Assembly: GCF_001761485.1 (NCBI RefSeq)
Contig: NC_090772.1
Span: forward strand, 1,293,501-1,357,500
Reading direction: 5' to 3'
Source of the DNA: Yarrowia lipolytica
Lineage: Eukaryota; Ascomycota; Dipodascomycetes; Dipodascales
DNA length: 64,000 bases
Of this stretch, positions 10,345 to 20,160 are shown one piece after another. The notes under the pieces were generated by a model that saw only the letters and a program-made list of their open reading frames with translations, did no database searches and was not told where the DNA came from. The position numbers and the translations under genes were made by a program. The stretch's first letter is position 1. Every line of letters begins with the position of its first letter.

Positions 10345-11118
10345 ATGCCGCCCCGGTGCACAGCCACGACCGTCAAGGGGGAGCAGTGCAAGAACCAGTC
10401 GGTGGTGACCGTGTCTTCTGGTCACTACTGCGGGGTTCACGGCAAGGTCAAGCCTGCGACGACCGGCAAGTACAACCGCAAAGTGCTTGTCGACAACAAG
10501 CCGCAGATCGAGGCCAAGCAAGGGTACATTTATGTGTATTCATTGTGCGAGGGCAAGAACAAGGGCGGACGGGTGAATGCCAATCCTCAGATTTTCAACC
10601 ATGAGAGGCAGGCGTTTGAGAGTCTTCCTGCAAATCTGACGCTGGTCAAGGTCGGATACACAACGAAGACACCTCGGAAACGGCTGCAGGAGTGGTCGAA
10701 ACAGTGCCAGCATGCCATAGAGCTGCTTCCCAACCCCAAGTATCCGATTCAGCGGCGGAACCAGGAGACGTATGACGCCTCGGAAAACGGCTGGTTGATC
10801 TACAAGGAGGCCAAGTCGCCGCAGGCTATTGAGACGCAGGTGCACAATCTGCTGTGGCAGCTGTTTGGCAAGGGCCATGTGGTTTGCGATGGGTGTCATA
10901 AGAACATTTCCGACGGCGAGGTGAGAACGCGGACCGACAATGGTATGAACCGGCACGTGGAGTGGTTTTGCTTGGATCGGAGAGATGTTCCTGTCGTCTA
11001 CGAGATTGTTGGCTGTTTGACGAATGGAGGAGATCCCGAAGAGCTGCCGGCGGTGATGACGAGGCTGAAGTTGGCTCCCAAGGTGAAACAAAAGTCTGGC
11101 GGCTGTTGTTGTCAGTAG
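10345..11118 (+). CDS. T5orf172 / GIY-YIG-fold domain protein with N-terminal zinc motif and C-terminal CCCQ
   Basis: A 257-residue protein of the fungal DUF1766 (T5orf172) type, a branch of the GIY-YIG nuclease fold whose cellular role is unclear. The N-terminus (1-36) holds a Cys/His motif, RCTATTVKGEQC then YCGVH, seen with such domains in viral and fungal proteins. The GIY-YIG-like core follows (about 50-175): YIYVYSL for the first strand, VKVGYT for the second, the basic helix RKRLQEWSKQC, and AIETQVHNLLWQ, which carries the conserved Glu and His. A second zinc-like cluster follows (VVCDGCHK, WFCLD). The last residues are GGCCCQ, a possible lipidation site. I chose ATG 10345 because the zinc motif begins there; an in-frame upstream start at 10255 would add 30 unconserved residues. 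Confidence 0.8.
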   Translation: MPPRCTATTVKGEQCKNQSVVTVSSGHYCGVHGKVKPATTGKYNRKVLVDNKPQIEAKQGYIYVYSLCEGKNKGGRVNANPQIFNHERQAFESLPANLTLVKVGYTTKTPRKRLQEWSKQCQHAIELLPNPKYPIQRRNQETYDASENGWLIYKEAKSPQAIETQVHNLLWQLFGKGHVVCDGCHKNISDGEVRTRTDNGMNRHVEWFCLDRRDVPVVYEIVGCLTNGGDPEELPAVMTRLKLAPKVKQKSGGCCCQ

Positions 11119-11579
11119 GGGAGAGTGGTGGACCAGCAAAAGAGGTGCTCATCTCTCACCACAAACAGTACGTCAATCACTACTTGAGGTGTCGTTTCTC
11201 TTCTCCATGATGCAGGTCTCGACTACTATGGAAGCAGAACGACCGACGACCGTCGACCGTTAGTCGATCTACACAAGCACTCTCGGATCGGGTTATTTCG
11301 CCGCATACGACATCAACAATTGTCCCCTCGTCACGTTCTCAACTGCTACTGCTGAGCTCTTCTGATGGACAAACCAGTCTACTACTCAAGCATGCATGCG
11401 CCGTAGCGCCTTTTATTCTTTATAATACATTTGATCATCTTCGCTCTGTCTGGTACCATGAGTGCATTGTAGCTATCCAGTAGCTGCTGCCCTGTACCAT
11501 TCAGTCTGTTAGTCTCTCTCCACTCAAGTCAAGCTGTGGTTCCTTTGTCGGGTCCGAATCAATCTAGCTGGCCCGGTCT
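11119..11579. other. Intergenic region
   Basis: No gene or notable structure seen between the T5orf172 gene and the small zinc-finger frame. Confidence 0.5.
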
Positions 11580-11777
11580 TCACGCACTCTCCAGTCTGTA
11601 TCCTCTGTTGGTGGAAATCGGACCGGTCCTGTGCAGATAATACCTGGACCTTCCTCTGGACTCTGACGTCTTTCTTCGCTCCGCGTTTTCTCGGCAGCTT
11701 TTCTGATGGTGGTCCAGGCGGAGCGGGTTGATCATCTCGCTGCAGTATTGACACAGGATGAGTTTGGAGTCGTTCAT
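11580..11777 (-). CDS. Possible one-finger C2HC (ZC2HC1-type) microprotein
   Basis: A 65-codon frame begins at the ATG at 11777. Its first 30 residues fit a C-x2-C-x11-H-x3-C zinc finger of the ZC2HC1/ZNF474 type, including the RL..H...C half (CQYCSEM, then RLDHHQKSC). In known proteins this finger repeats within a larger disordered protein; its role is poorly known. The remaining 35 residues are basic and uncharacterised. A TATATATA sequence about 170-180 bases upstream on the same strand (near 11953-11960) could be its promoter. It may be a true small gene, an exon of a larger gene, or a remnant. No GTGAGT/CTAAC pair was found to extend it. Confidence 0.4.
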   Translation of the reverse strand: MNDSKLILCQYCSEMINPLRLDHHQKSCRENAERRKTSESRGRSRYYLHRTGPISTNRGYRLESA

Positions 11778-13554
11778 GTTTCCAGTCAAGTTGAGGATGT
11801 GTTCTCAGAGAGCCGTTGTGTAGTTGTAGCGGCTGTACAGTAGGTGATGATGGGTAATCGGTTCGGTCCGGTTCGGTTGGGTTCCCGGTTGGGTGTTTGA
11901 AAACTGGTACTGTACTATCTGGCGGTGCCCGTTCTTTGTCCTCCCTCCCTGCCTATATATATTAGCGGTAGCCTCACCAGAAGCAGGGGTCTCATGACCC
12001 CAGATATACTTGTCCACCAGAGCTAGTGGGGTGGGAGTGACAAATGGCGGGGCATGGGCTTGAAACGGGAACCAAGATAGCTGTGACGACCCAAGGGGCA
12101 GCGTTGGAATCTCCAGAGTCCAGCGATTCGAGCCCGATTTCTCCGGCGCCTTTTCGGCCTTTTTCCAGCGACATTTAAAGCCCCTCCACCCCTCGGAGTT
12201 TGGCCTTTTTTCGGATCTCCTCAAAGTTGCGAGCTAGACCAAAGTCTAACCAGAGGCTAAGTGGAGGCGATAAACCAGCCAAACCATTGTCAAGTGCGGA
12301 CCAAGTAAAGTGTCAACTAAAGGGACCAAAGTCAAGTAAATGCAGAGTTTCGGTGAAGAAGTGAAAGCCGCCAGAAAAAGCCTGACAAGGGGAAACCGTT
12401 GGGGAAAAAGAAAAAAAAAGAGATCATCCCGCTCGACCCACTCTTCAGCTGATACCGAATGACGCCCAGAAAGAGGGAAACCACCCCCAAACCGCTCAAA
12501 CCGCTCAAATCACTCGAACAAAAACCCAGACGCCTCAATTGCCGAACAGCATCCATATTAGCTGCCTCAGAGACATTTCCGCACGTTAGGTACAGCCGGT
12601 GTGAGACCACAGGGTTCAATTTGCCCACCAAAATGTAGCGTGATTAGCGCGGAGAGTGTCTTACCCAAGTACAGCACAGCGCAGTGGAGGTGCGGAGAGA
12701 ACCAAACACGGGCGTTTTTGTGTGACATTGTGTGAATTAAACAGTGGAAATCGAACCAGTGCCACATTCTGAGTCGATTGGTGCCAAAAAATCTCCCACT
12801 TGCCTCACAAATATCGCCATAAGTCTCCGCAGTCACATGGTACAGTTACAGTAGATGCTGTATGACTGCAGATCCAAACTCGACTGTAGAAGTGGAGAAT
12901 CGCGGAAACATGGCAAAACAAGCGGTCAAGTGCAAATACAGCAGGTGCAGTGCGATAATACCGCTGGTACCTGGTTGCAACCACAATTGATAGTGTACTT
13001 TCTCCAACCCTGGTGAATTCAACCATACATAACCATCAGTGAACCATCAGTGCGTCCGAACTGCTCTAGTTGGCGACACAAAGACCATAAAACATTTCCA
13101 ATCACATCATGGGAGCCGTGTCAACAAGGGGATTGCTATTATAGTAGAAAAGTTGACTCAAAACGAGTATTTGGGCCACATGTTTCCGACAACTTCTCGA
13201 ATCATACTCTCCACCTTTAGCTTTTGAATCCGCCAAAAAATAAACTGGAGCCGTTTATGTAGTGATCTACCTCGTCCTGTTTAACACATCTTCCAGGACA
13301 GATGGGGCAATAAAAAACATACTGGCGTACTCCTCGTGCCCACTTTACACTACTAAAGTGTCGTTATTTTGGTCATAAACTGAAAATTGGACCCCAAAAT
13401 GTGTCCTAATCATCCAAGCTCCAGAGAAAGAGCTGGAGATAGCAAGACATACAATATGGTCTACAAAAGCAGACACTGGAAACAGGAGACCAAAAAGGAG
13501 AAGAAACCATTGTACACGTACAAAAGAACCAAGCCAGCCGCTTCTCGGTTGAGG
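11778..13554. other. Gene-poor intergenic region
   Basis: About 1.8 kb with no supported gene. Frames at 11805-12224, 12332-12631 and 12567-13026 lack conserved motifs and biased codon use. A TATATATA element at 11953-11960 may serve the small zinc-finger frame. Confidence 0.5.
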
Positions 13555-13559
13555 AAAAA
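13555..13559 (-). terminator. RNA polymerase III terminator
   Basis: Five T residues on the minus strand immediately follow the 3' end of the 5S rRNA. No T-run separates the tRNA from the 5S gene, so this is the first Pol III stop for both. Confidence 0.85.
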
Positions 13560-13678
13560 GATTACAGCACCCAGGATTCTCGTATGGTCTCCCACTACAA
13601 TACTAACTGGGCTCTCTGGTGCTTGACTATGGCTGATCGGACGGGAAGCCGTATTTTCACCAGGATATGGCCGTAACC
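13560..13678 (-). rRNA. 5S ribosomal RNA, second cistron of a tRNA-5S unit
   Basis: A 119-base 5S rRNA. The 5' end GGTTACGGC pairs perfectly (with G-U pairs) with the 3' end GCTGTAATC to form helix I. Conserved eukaryotic blocks are visible: GGCCATA near the 5' end, TCCCGTCCGATCAGCC, then AGTCAAGC and AGAGCC, and GTGGGAGACCA followed by GAGAATCC. The 5' end lies only five bases after the tRNA-Gly discriminator base, so both are read from one Pol III start set by the tRNA's internal boxes. Such tRNA-5S dicistrons are described for Yarrowia lipolytica, whose 5S genes are dispersed rather than in the rDNA. Confidence 0.95.
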
Positions 13679-13683
13679 AGTGC

Positions 13684-13754
13684 TGCGCCGACCCGGAATC
13701 GAACCGGGGGCCCATCGATGGCAACGATGGATTTTACCACTAAACCATCGGCGC
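13684..13754 (-). tRNA. tRNA-Gly (GCC anticodon), first cistron of a tRNA-5S unit
   Basis: A 71-base cloverleaf. The acceptor stem GCGCCGA pairs with TCGGCGC plus discriminator A. The D arm contains GGTTTAGTGGT (A box), the anticodon loop TTGCCAT gives GCC, and the T arm contains GGTTCGATTCC (B box). It is nearly identical in layout to the Saccharomyces tRNA-Gly(GCC). There is no intron and no encoded CCA. It is followed after five bases by 5S rRNA. Confidence 0.97.
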
Positions 13755-14246
13755 TTATTAAGCGTAAGGAAGGGAGGACCACTAGATTGAGAGAACAGAT
13801 TACGTAATATCACGAGAACCAGGAGCCCTACGACAAATTGGACTTTACAGATTGATAGAGAAGGGCTTAATGTATATTACAGATGTCTTATGGATCTTTA
13901 ACGTGGATCTCCCTGTTGTGTAAAGTGTTGACTTTAACATGAGAGACTAGAAAAGGTATCGTAGGATCTACAAAGAGCGATAGCCTGGCAAAAACATCGA
14001 CGATTTACACGTCTTCTCAGCTATAGGTTACTGCTCGTTGCCAGATACATGCCCTAGTCGAGCAGGAGGTACTGTCCAACAACAATACTGAAAGATAATA
14101 AATAATGCTATATACCAATATGGTTGTTTTTGATTGCGCTGTGGCGATGGACTTGGCTTGTAGCCACTGTGCTTCGGGCAATGAGAAGATTGGGTTCTCG
14201 CGGAGAGGCGGTACCCCTGGGGTGATTATCGTCCCTTTGCTTATGA
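13755..14246. other. Upstream flank of the tRNA / 3' flank of UBP8
   Basis: No gene seen. It separates the tRNA-5S unit from the 3' end of UBP8. Confidence 0.55.
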
Positions 14247-15827
14247 TCAAATCTTGTGCATAATGTAAAACAACAGGTAAGCCCTGGCTGCCAACACCTG
14301 CTGAACATCAACCCTTGTGATTGTCACATCGTCGAAATTGTACCAATGCATATCCCTGCCCTTGACCATACACGTGTAATGTCCCGTGTTCAAGCTGCCA
14401 TGATGACAAACGACCGCGTACAGCTCGTAAACAAGCCCGGACTCCTGAGAACACGTATACGGGCTCATATCCAAATACAAAGGGAACTCGACATGAGTAT
14501 CTATCTTGGACGACGATGATCCGGTGTGTTGGAACCGTTTGAGTTGGAAAGAAAGCACCACGGGTGGTTTCTTCAGAGCCAGCGTCTTGGAGACCGATTC
14601 ATGCGACTTGCAGTTTTCACAAAAGTACTCCATCTGCTCAGGAGCAGTGTACTTGTCCAAGCAAGACGACAGAGACGCCTGACCCTTGAGCGGGATCTGA
14701 AGGGACAGGTCCATGAGCGGATCGTACGTGTGGGACGTATGTGAACACCCATTACACGTGGCAGTGGATTGTAGAGTGCCCCCAAAAGTGCGATGGGAAA
14801 TGCAAGTGCAGTCAGAAGTGTCTGAACAGGAGCCCGACTCGGAAATCGAGTCCCACGTGTTCTTGAACTGCACCGGGATGTCAGACGAAGCGCCTCTGTC
14901 TTCATCCAGACCCTCTTCCACCCTCACCAGAGAAGAACCATGCAGTTCATTGACGAGAAACTGCCAGAACTCATGCGCATCCTGCTGCGAGTAGCCTGCA
15001 AGCTGCCGGTTGATGTTCCACGACGAGATCATAAGGGAAACGGGTCCATAACCTTGGACTGTAGCCGAGGCATAAAACTTGGAGAAACAGTCGTCAAGAG
15101 CACAGGCAATGCAGTTGTTGGGGTTCGGGGACAAGGTGGCATTGGCCCACGTGATGAGCGTGCTCAAAGGGAGATCACGTGACTCGCGCTGGATCGTCTC
15201 CGGCAGTTCTTCGTAGTAGTCGCAAAAGTCCGAGTATGTGATTGTGCCGTCGGCTATCGCTCGTTTCAGCGCACAGAGTCCGAGGGAGTGGTTTTGGGCG
15301 AGAAAGTCGTTTCGGATCAGCGGGTTGTGGATCAGAGTCTGCACTATGACCGACATGAAGCAGGTGGCTCCCATATTGACGAGTCCTCTGAGGCCTCGGG
15401 TTGAAGATATCGACGGTTGTGTGAAGGACGAGGGAGGAGTGTGGGTGCCATTTGTTCCATTTGTTCCGTTAGTGCCGGTTCCGTTAGTGCCGGTTCCGTT
15501 TGTCCTTGGGTTGGTAGATCCAGGAGCCATCTTGAGGCCTCTCCAACGGCAGAGCACCTTCAGCCGTCTCTTTTCCAGCTCCTGGCCGTCCACAAACTCG
15601 CTGCAGCTATAGCAATAGACACATGCGAGCGGATCCAGGCTCGGCTTGATGCCCAGCTTGATATCAGTCTTTTTGAAGGCCATGTCGATGAGTGTATTGT
15701 GGGGCGCCTGATTCGGCGTCTTTTTCGTCTTGAGCAAAAAGAGCACGATTTTCGCATAGTCGCGCACAAAATGCGACGCGTTGGACCCCGTGGCCACCGC
15801 TTTGACGTGCTCACAGCCCCAGTCCAT
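14247..15827 (-). CDS. UBP8: UBP8, SAGA histone H2B deubiquitinase
   Basis: A 526-residue ubiquitin-specific protease of the Ubp8/USP22 type, the catalytic part of the SAGA deubiquitinating module that removes ubiquitin from histone H2B in transcribed genes. The Cys box GLVNMGATCFM (about residue 150) and His box NTGHYTCM plus WYNFDD (about 480-495) are intact. The USP fold includes CxxC pairs for structural zinc (CNGCSHT, CENCKSH). The N-terminus has the CEH start and the YCYSC end of a ZnF-UBP domain, but the central cysteine pairs of Ubp8 relatives are not visible. I chose ATG 15827 because the longer frame to 15875 starts with GTG, and a TATAAAT box lies about 50 bases upstream on the same strand. 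An Asn-Gly-Thr repeat separates finger and protease. Confidence 0.92.
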   Translation of the reverse strand: MDWGCEHVKAVATGSNASHFVRDYAKIVLFLLKTKKTPNQAPHNTLIDMAFKKTDIKLGIKPSLDPLACVYCYSCSEFVDGQELEKRRLKVLCRWRGLKMAPGSTNPRTNGTGTNGTGTNGTNGTNGTHTPPSSFTQPSISSTRGLRGLVNMGATCFMSVIVQTLIHNPLIRNDFLAQNHSLGLCALKRAIADGTITYSDFCDYYEELPETIQRESRDLPLSTLITWANATLSPNPNNCIACALDDCFSKFYASATVQGYGPVSLMISSWNINRQLAGYSQQDAHEFWQFLVNELHGSSLVRVEEGLDEDRGASSDIPVQFKNTWDSISESGSCSDTSDCTCISHRTFGGTLQSTATCNGCSHTSHTYDPLMDLSLQIPLKGQASLSSCLDKYTAPEQMEYFCENCKSHESVSKTLALKKPPVVLSFQLKRFQHTGSSSSKIDTHVEFPLYLDMSPYTCSQESGLVYELYAVVCHHGSLNTGHYTCMVKGRDMHWYNFDDVTITRVDVQQVLAARAYLLFYIMHKI

Positions 15828-17115
15828 GATTAGCGAGCGCAGTGGTGTGGACGAGGTATGAACCGAGATGCACACGATTTATATTTTGGCTCGCATTGTG
15901 GAGTATGATCTGAAGTTTAATGAACGGGGAGAAGGACCGAAAAAGTGGTGATGGAGAAGAGATGGGTGGATGATGGGAGGATAATGGAGGTTTGCGGGGA
16001 GAGTTGATGTTGGAGAACTTTTCAAAAACAAATTCGGAGCTGAAATGAGCAAGACGAAGGCGGTTGGTATAACTGAGAGAAACCTGCTTAGATCTAGTTG
16101 GGATGGGAAGAGAATGGTAATAAGTGTTTGTTGGAGATACTTTTGAGATTTTTGCGCCACATCTGTGGATGAAAATGCCATAGGAAGTATCACTGTTTGT
16201 CTTGGAATATCTCAGCGACGTCGTGGGATCATGTTGATGTATGTTTTCACCTTGCTCCATCGTACCGCTTTACTTAACATATATAACGTTTGTTAGGTTT
16301 CGTAGATGACATTCACGGAGCTAGTTGAGATGTTACCGACCTCAGAGAGTCCACCAAATGGCCGGTTACAATGTTCAGGATTGTTGCAAAAAAGTACTCC
16401 GTCATCTGATGACGCATTTTAGACAAACTATTGTAATATTCAGGTCAAAATACGTCCCAAAAGTGCGTATTATACCATCTCCTTTCAACCGACGAATCTC
16501 CCTCACTTTTTTTTTTTGTCTGAATGACCGAGTTTATTTTTATTTATTTTTATTTATTTTGGCAGAATTGCCGAATTTCTTTTTTTTTTTCTCTTTTTCT
16601 GAGAAATGCCGCTTGTACGACGCAATGATTAGTACCCAATTACCACGGGTACCCAACTCGTGCCACAATCTCGCCCATAGCAAAGCCGCCACTTTCTCTA
16701 CAAATAATGGCCAAACCGGCACCACCAAGGTGACTAAGCGGAGGCTGTGAATCTTAGATACAACTGTAGACAAAATCACGCCATCAGAAGATAGTATACA
16801 TATCGGCGAATACGGAGTCGATCGAAAAACTAAAAACACAGAAATGTTTGGCTTGACGGGAAGAACAAAATCATATTAGTATCTCCCCGAAATATCTTCC
16901 CCAGCATCCGCAAGCTCCACCTCCAAACTCCTCGTCGTAACCTAATACGCCTGACCCAATCAAGCATATAAAATGAGCCCTGCTCCCAGCATCTCTAGAA
17001 TCACTTCAAGCCACGCCAACTCGGCCATTTTTCAGCCAGTTTGAAATCCGAAACCGGAAATCGAACCGCCAGGCTTTTGCGAGTCGTTTTTTACCCCAGA
17101 TCTCCGCCCACAACC
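15828..17115. other. Divergent promoter region UBP8 / TAH18
   Basis: About 1.3 kb without a supported gene. UBP8 has TATAAAT at about 15878-15884 (minus). TAH18 has TATAAAA at 16967-16973. Poly(T/A) runs lie around 16500-16600. The minus frames at 15811-16260 are unconserved. Confidence 0.55.
16967..16973 (+). promoter_or_regulatory. TATA box of TAH18
   Basis: TATAAAA, 143 bases before the ATG at 17116. Confidence 0.5.
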
Positions 17116-19182
17116 ATGTCTTTCCTCCTAAATCTGATTCCCGCAATCTCCCACACCAATCATGACGAAATGCACGAACCTAATCAGACTCACCTCCACA
17201 GGCACGCTGACACATCTCCAACCAACCAGCACAACACCAGCCACAAAATGACAACGACCGAACCGATCCACGTGACAACAGGCTCGGGCGAATCACGTGA
17301 CCACACAGAACCGCGCCACGTGACTCCGACGTCGCCGAACGCGCTTGACGGCCGCAGAATCACCATCGCATATGCGACCGAGACCGGCAACGCCCAGGAC
17401 TTTGCCACGCTGCTGGGAAACGCATGCACCCGGCTCCGGTTCGAGAGTCACGTGGTTCAGATGAACGACCTGAGCCCCGAAACTCTGACGCAGGACGTTT
17501 CTGTGCTCGTTATTGTGTGTTCTACCACTGGCCAGGGCGAGATTCCTCTGAACGGAAAGAAGCTGTGGAAGTTCCTTCTCCGAAAGAAGCTCCCGCCCAA
17601 TCTTTTGAGCCACGTGACATTCACGACGTTTGGGCTCGGCGATTCGTCCTATCCCCGGTTCAATTGGGCTATTCGGAAGATTCATAAGCGGTTGAGTCAG
17701 CTGGGAGCTTCTGAAGTGGGATCGCGTGGAGAGTGTGACGACATGTCTCCTGATTCTATCGAAACCATGTACAATGAGTGGCAGGCCCGTTTTTGCGAGT
17801 CTCTTCTCAAGGCTTTCCCCTTGCCTGAAGGAGTTGAAGTCATTCCTGGTGAGAAGTTGTTACCAGCCAAGTTCCCGGTCAAAGTGCTCACAAACAAGCC
17901 CAAGAGGGATACCAGTGACGCCGACCATGTGGCATGCACTCGGAAGGACGTTTTGCAGGGCACTGTGGTGGGTAATGAGCGAGTTACTGCCAAGGGACAT
18001 TTCCAAGACGTGCGCTTCTTTCAGATTGACGCCAACACGGAAGATAACGACATGGCCGACCTGTCACGGGACTTTTCCAAACTTAACAGTGACTCACGTG
18101 ACCTGCACGATGTTTCCCGCGCAGTCTCTGCTGGTTCTTCCATTGATTTTTCTACCGGAGACACGGTTTCTTTGTTTCCCCAGAATTCCGTTGCCGATGT
18201 GGATCTTCTTCTTCGAGACCAGGGCTGGGAGGATATTGCTGACTACAAGCTTGACGCCCCTTCTCTTCCTCCTATTGAGGGAGGCTATGTGACTCCTCTG
18301 ACACTTCGGTCTCTGATTACCCATCATTTGGACATCATGGGTATCCCTCGACAGTCGTTTTTCACCTATGTGTTTCATTTTGCCACCAGCGAGCGTCAGA
18401 AGGAGCGTCTTCAAGAGTTTTCGCAGCCGGGAGAAGGTCTGGAGGATTTGTTTGACTATGCCAACCGACCGCGGCGTTCGATTCTCGAGGTTGTCACCGA
18501 ATTTGATTCTCTCAAGATCCCTCTCAAGTACGTGCTTGATGTGTTCCCTCTGATGCGTCCTCGACTGTTTAGTATCAGTCAGAAGGCCCATACTATGCCC
18601 ATCCAGCTGTGTGTTGCCATTGTTAAGTATCAGACTATCATCAAGCGTATTCGAGAGGGAGTTTTGACTCGGTGGCTTGGAGGACTTGCGATTGGCCAGA
18701 AAATTGTCTTCACCAAGCACTCTACTCCCATTCCCGATCTCGACAACTACGATGTCATCATGGTTGCCCCCGGCACTGGCGTGGCTCCCATGCGGTCGTT
18801 GATCTTGTCTCGGGAGTCTGAAAAGGAGACTGTGTTGTTCTTTGGCAACAGATTCCGAGAGAAGGACTTTTTGTTCCAGGCCGACTTGGAGAAGGCCGTT
18901 GGAGACAAGAAGCTGAATCTGTTCACGTCCTTCTCGAGAGACGAAAACTCGGGAGGTTACGTCCAGCAGGAAATGTACCGGCAGAAGGAGCTGGTTGCCC
19001 GGGTGCTTTGTTCGAAGCAGGGAGTGCTGTATGTGTGTGGTAGCAGTGGCAAGATGCCTCGAGAGGTGCGAATCACTGTGGTCACGTGCGTTCAGGAGGT
19101 GAATGGGTGGACTGAGGAGCAGGCCGAGGAGTGGGTCAAGGGTATGGAAAAGAGTGGACGGTATTTGCAGGAGACGTGGTAG
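17116..19182 (+). CDS. TAH18: TAH18, NADPH-dependent diflavin reductase of cytosolic Fe-S assembly
   Basis: A 688-residue diflavin reductase that passes electrons from NADPH through FAD and FMN to Dre2, at the start of cytosolic iron-sulfur protein assembly. Domains in order: a flavodoxin-like FMN domain (about 82-230, with ITIAYATETGNAQDF, CSTTGQGEIP and FGLGDSSYP), the FAD-binding linker domain (FAD motif PRLFSISQ, about 483), and the NADPH domain (APGTGVAPMRS, about 552, and YVCGSSGKMP). It ends in Trp, as many relatives do. The start is uncertain: ATG 17116 gives an 80-residue polar extension, while ATG 17248 (MTTTEPIHV) would give 644 residues, closer to the 623 of Saccharomyces. The coding sequence holds several CACGTGA palindromes in two frames. 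Confidence 0.93.
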   Translation: MSFLLNLIPAISHTNHDEMHEPNQTHLHRHADTSPTNQHNTSHKMTTTEPIHVTTGSGESRDHTEPRHVTPTSPNALDGRRITIAYATETGNAQDFATLLGNACTRLRFESHVVQMNDLSPETLTQDVSVLVIVCSTTGQGEIPLNGKKLWKFLLRKKLPPNLLSHVTFTTFGLGDSSYPRFNWAIRKIHKRLSQLGASEVGSRGECDDMSPDSIETMYNEWQARFCESLLKAFPLPEGVEVIPGEKLLPAKFPVKVLTNKPKRDTSDADHVACTRKDVLQGTVVGNERVTAKGHFQDVRFFQIDANTEDNDMADLSRDFSKLNSDSRDLHDVSRAVSAGSSIDFSTGDTVSLFPQNSVADVDLLLRDQGWEDIADYKLDAPSLPPIEGGYVTPLTLRSLITHHLDIMGIPRQSFFTYVFHFATSERQKERLQEFSQPGEGLEDLFDYANRPRRSILEVVTEFDSLKIPLKYVLDVFPLMRPRLFSISQKAHTMPIQLCVAIVKYQTIIKRIREGVLTRWLGGLAIGQKIVFTKHSTPIPDLDNYDVIMVAPGTGVAPMRSLILSRESEKETVLFFGNRFREKDFLFQADLEKAVGDKKLNLFTSFSRDENSGGYVQQEMYRQKELVARVLCSKQGVLYVCGSSGKMPREVRITVVTCVQEVNGWTEEQAEEWVKGMEKSGRYLQETW

Positions 19183-20070
19183 ACCATTTAACGGCTACGC
19201 AACCTGAGGCTAGCGGTGTTATTGACGACCCTTGTTGTCATGACCACAGTTTGCCAAAGTGGCATCTTTCTACGACATGATGATTAGATGATTTACATGA
19301 TGAATGAGACATGATTTACATGATGAGACATGATGAGACATGATGGGACATGACAAGGCATGACAAGGAGACAATGAGTACGCACTACAGTACGCACTAC
19401 AGTACGCACTACAGATCCTGTAATAATCAGGTTCTGTACTCGTACTTGTACCGTACTTGTACAGTGTGCACCAGCCGAGGTTGGATAAATGGTGAGCTCC
19501 GTGACTTGATTGACTCGATACTTTTCTGCTCCATCACGTTTGTTGAGCGTATTTGGACTATCTCCGATCAGTAAGTGCAACCGACCACCTGCCTCTGAGC
19601 AGTGTGTGTAGCTACAGTAGCACATGCTTTGGACTGACAGTACTCATTTTTAGGGCGTGATATGAGCGTCCAAGTAGCGCACCCAAGTAGCGTCCAAGTA
19701 GCGTCCAAGTAGTGCCCGAAAAGGGCCAAAATAACGCCCAAATGGCGCCCAAATGGCGCCTAAATGGCGCGTGTGTGTTTTCCCGTTCCCATTAAGCCTT
19801 CTACTCATGCAAGGTTGTTTTTTGCTTCCAACCAGCGCATTTTTGGCCGGGTCAACGTGGAAAAAAAGGGGGAAGAAGGGTCAAAAAAGCAAGACATGAG
19901 ACAGACAAGCAACGGTTATTGGCGACATCACCGAAACCTACGACAGGGTGCAGTAAACGAGGGGAGAAGCGTTGTAATAAGAGGCGCCAAGCCGGCAAGT
20001 TTGGAAGCAAGACCTACCAGGTACGAGTAGGGGTGGTGGTGGTGGTGGGATTTACACCAGCATGGGTACG

Positions 20071-20160
20071 GTGGAGGTGGTCGGTGGAGGTGGTCGGTGG
20101 AAGGTGGTCGGTGGAAGGTGGTCGGTGGAAGGTGGTCGGTGGAAGGTGGTTGGTAGTCGG
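20071..20160. repeat. GGTGGTCGGTGGAA minisatellite
   Basis: About six 13-14 base copies in tandem. The strongly purine-biased strand creates long false open frames on both strands. Confidence 0.85.
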
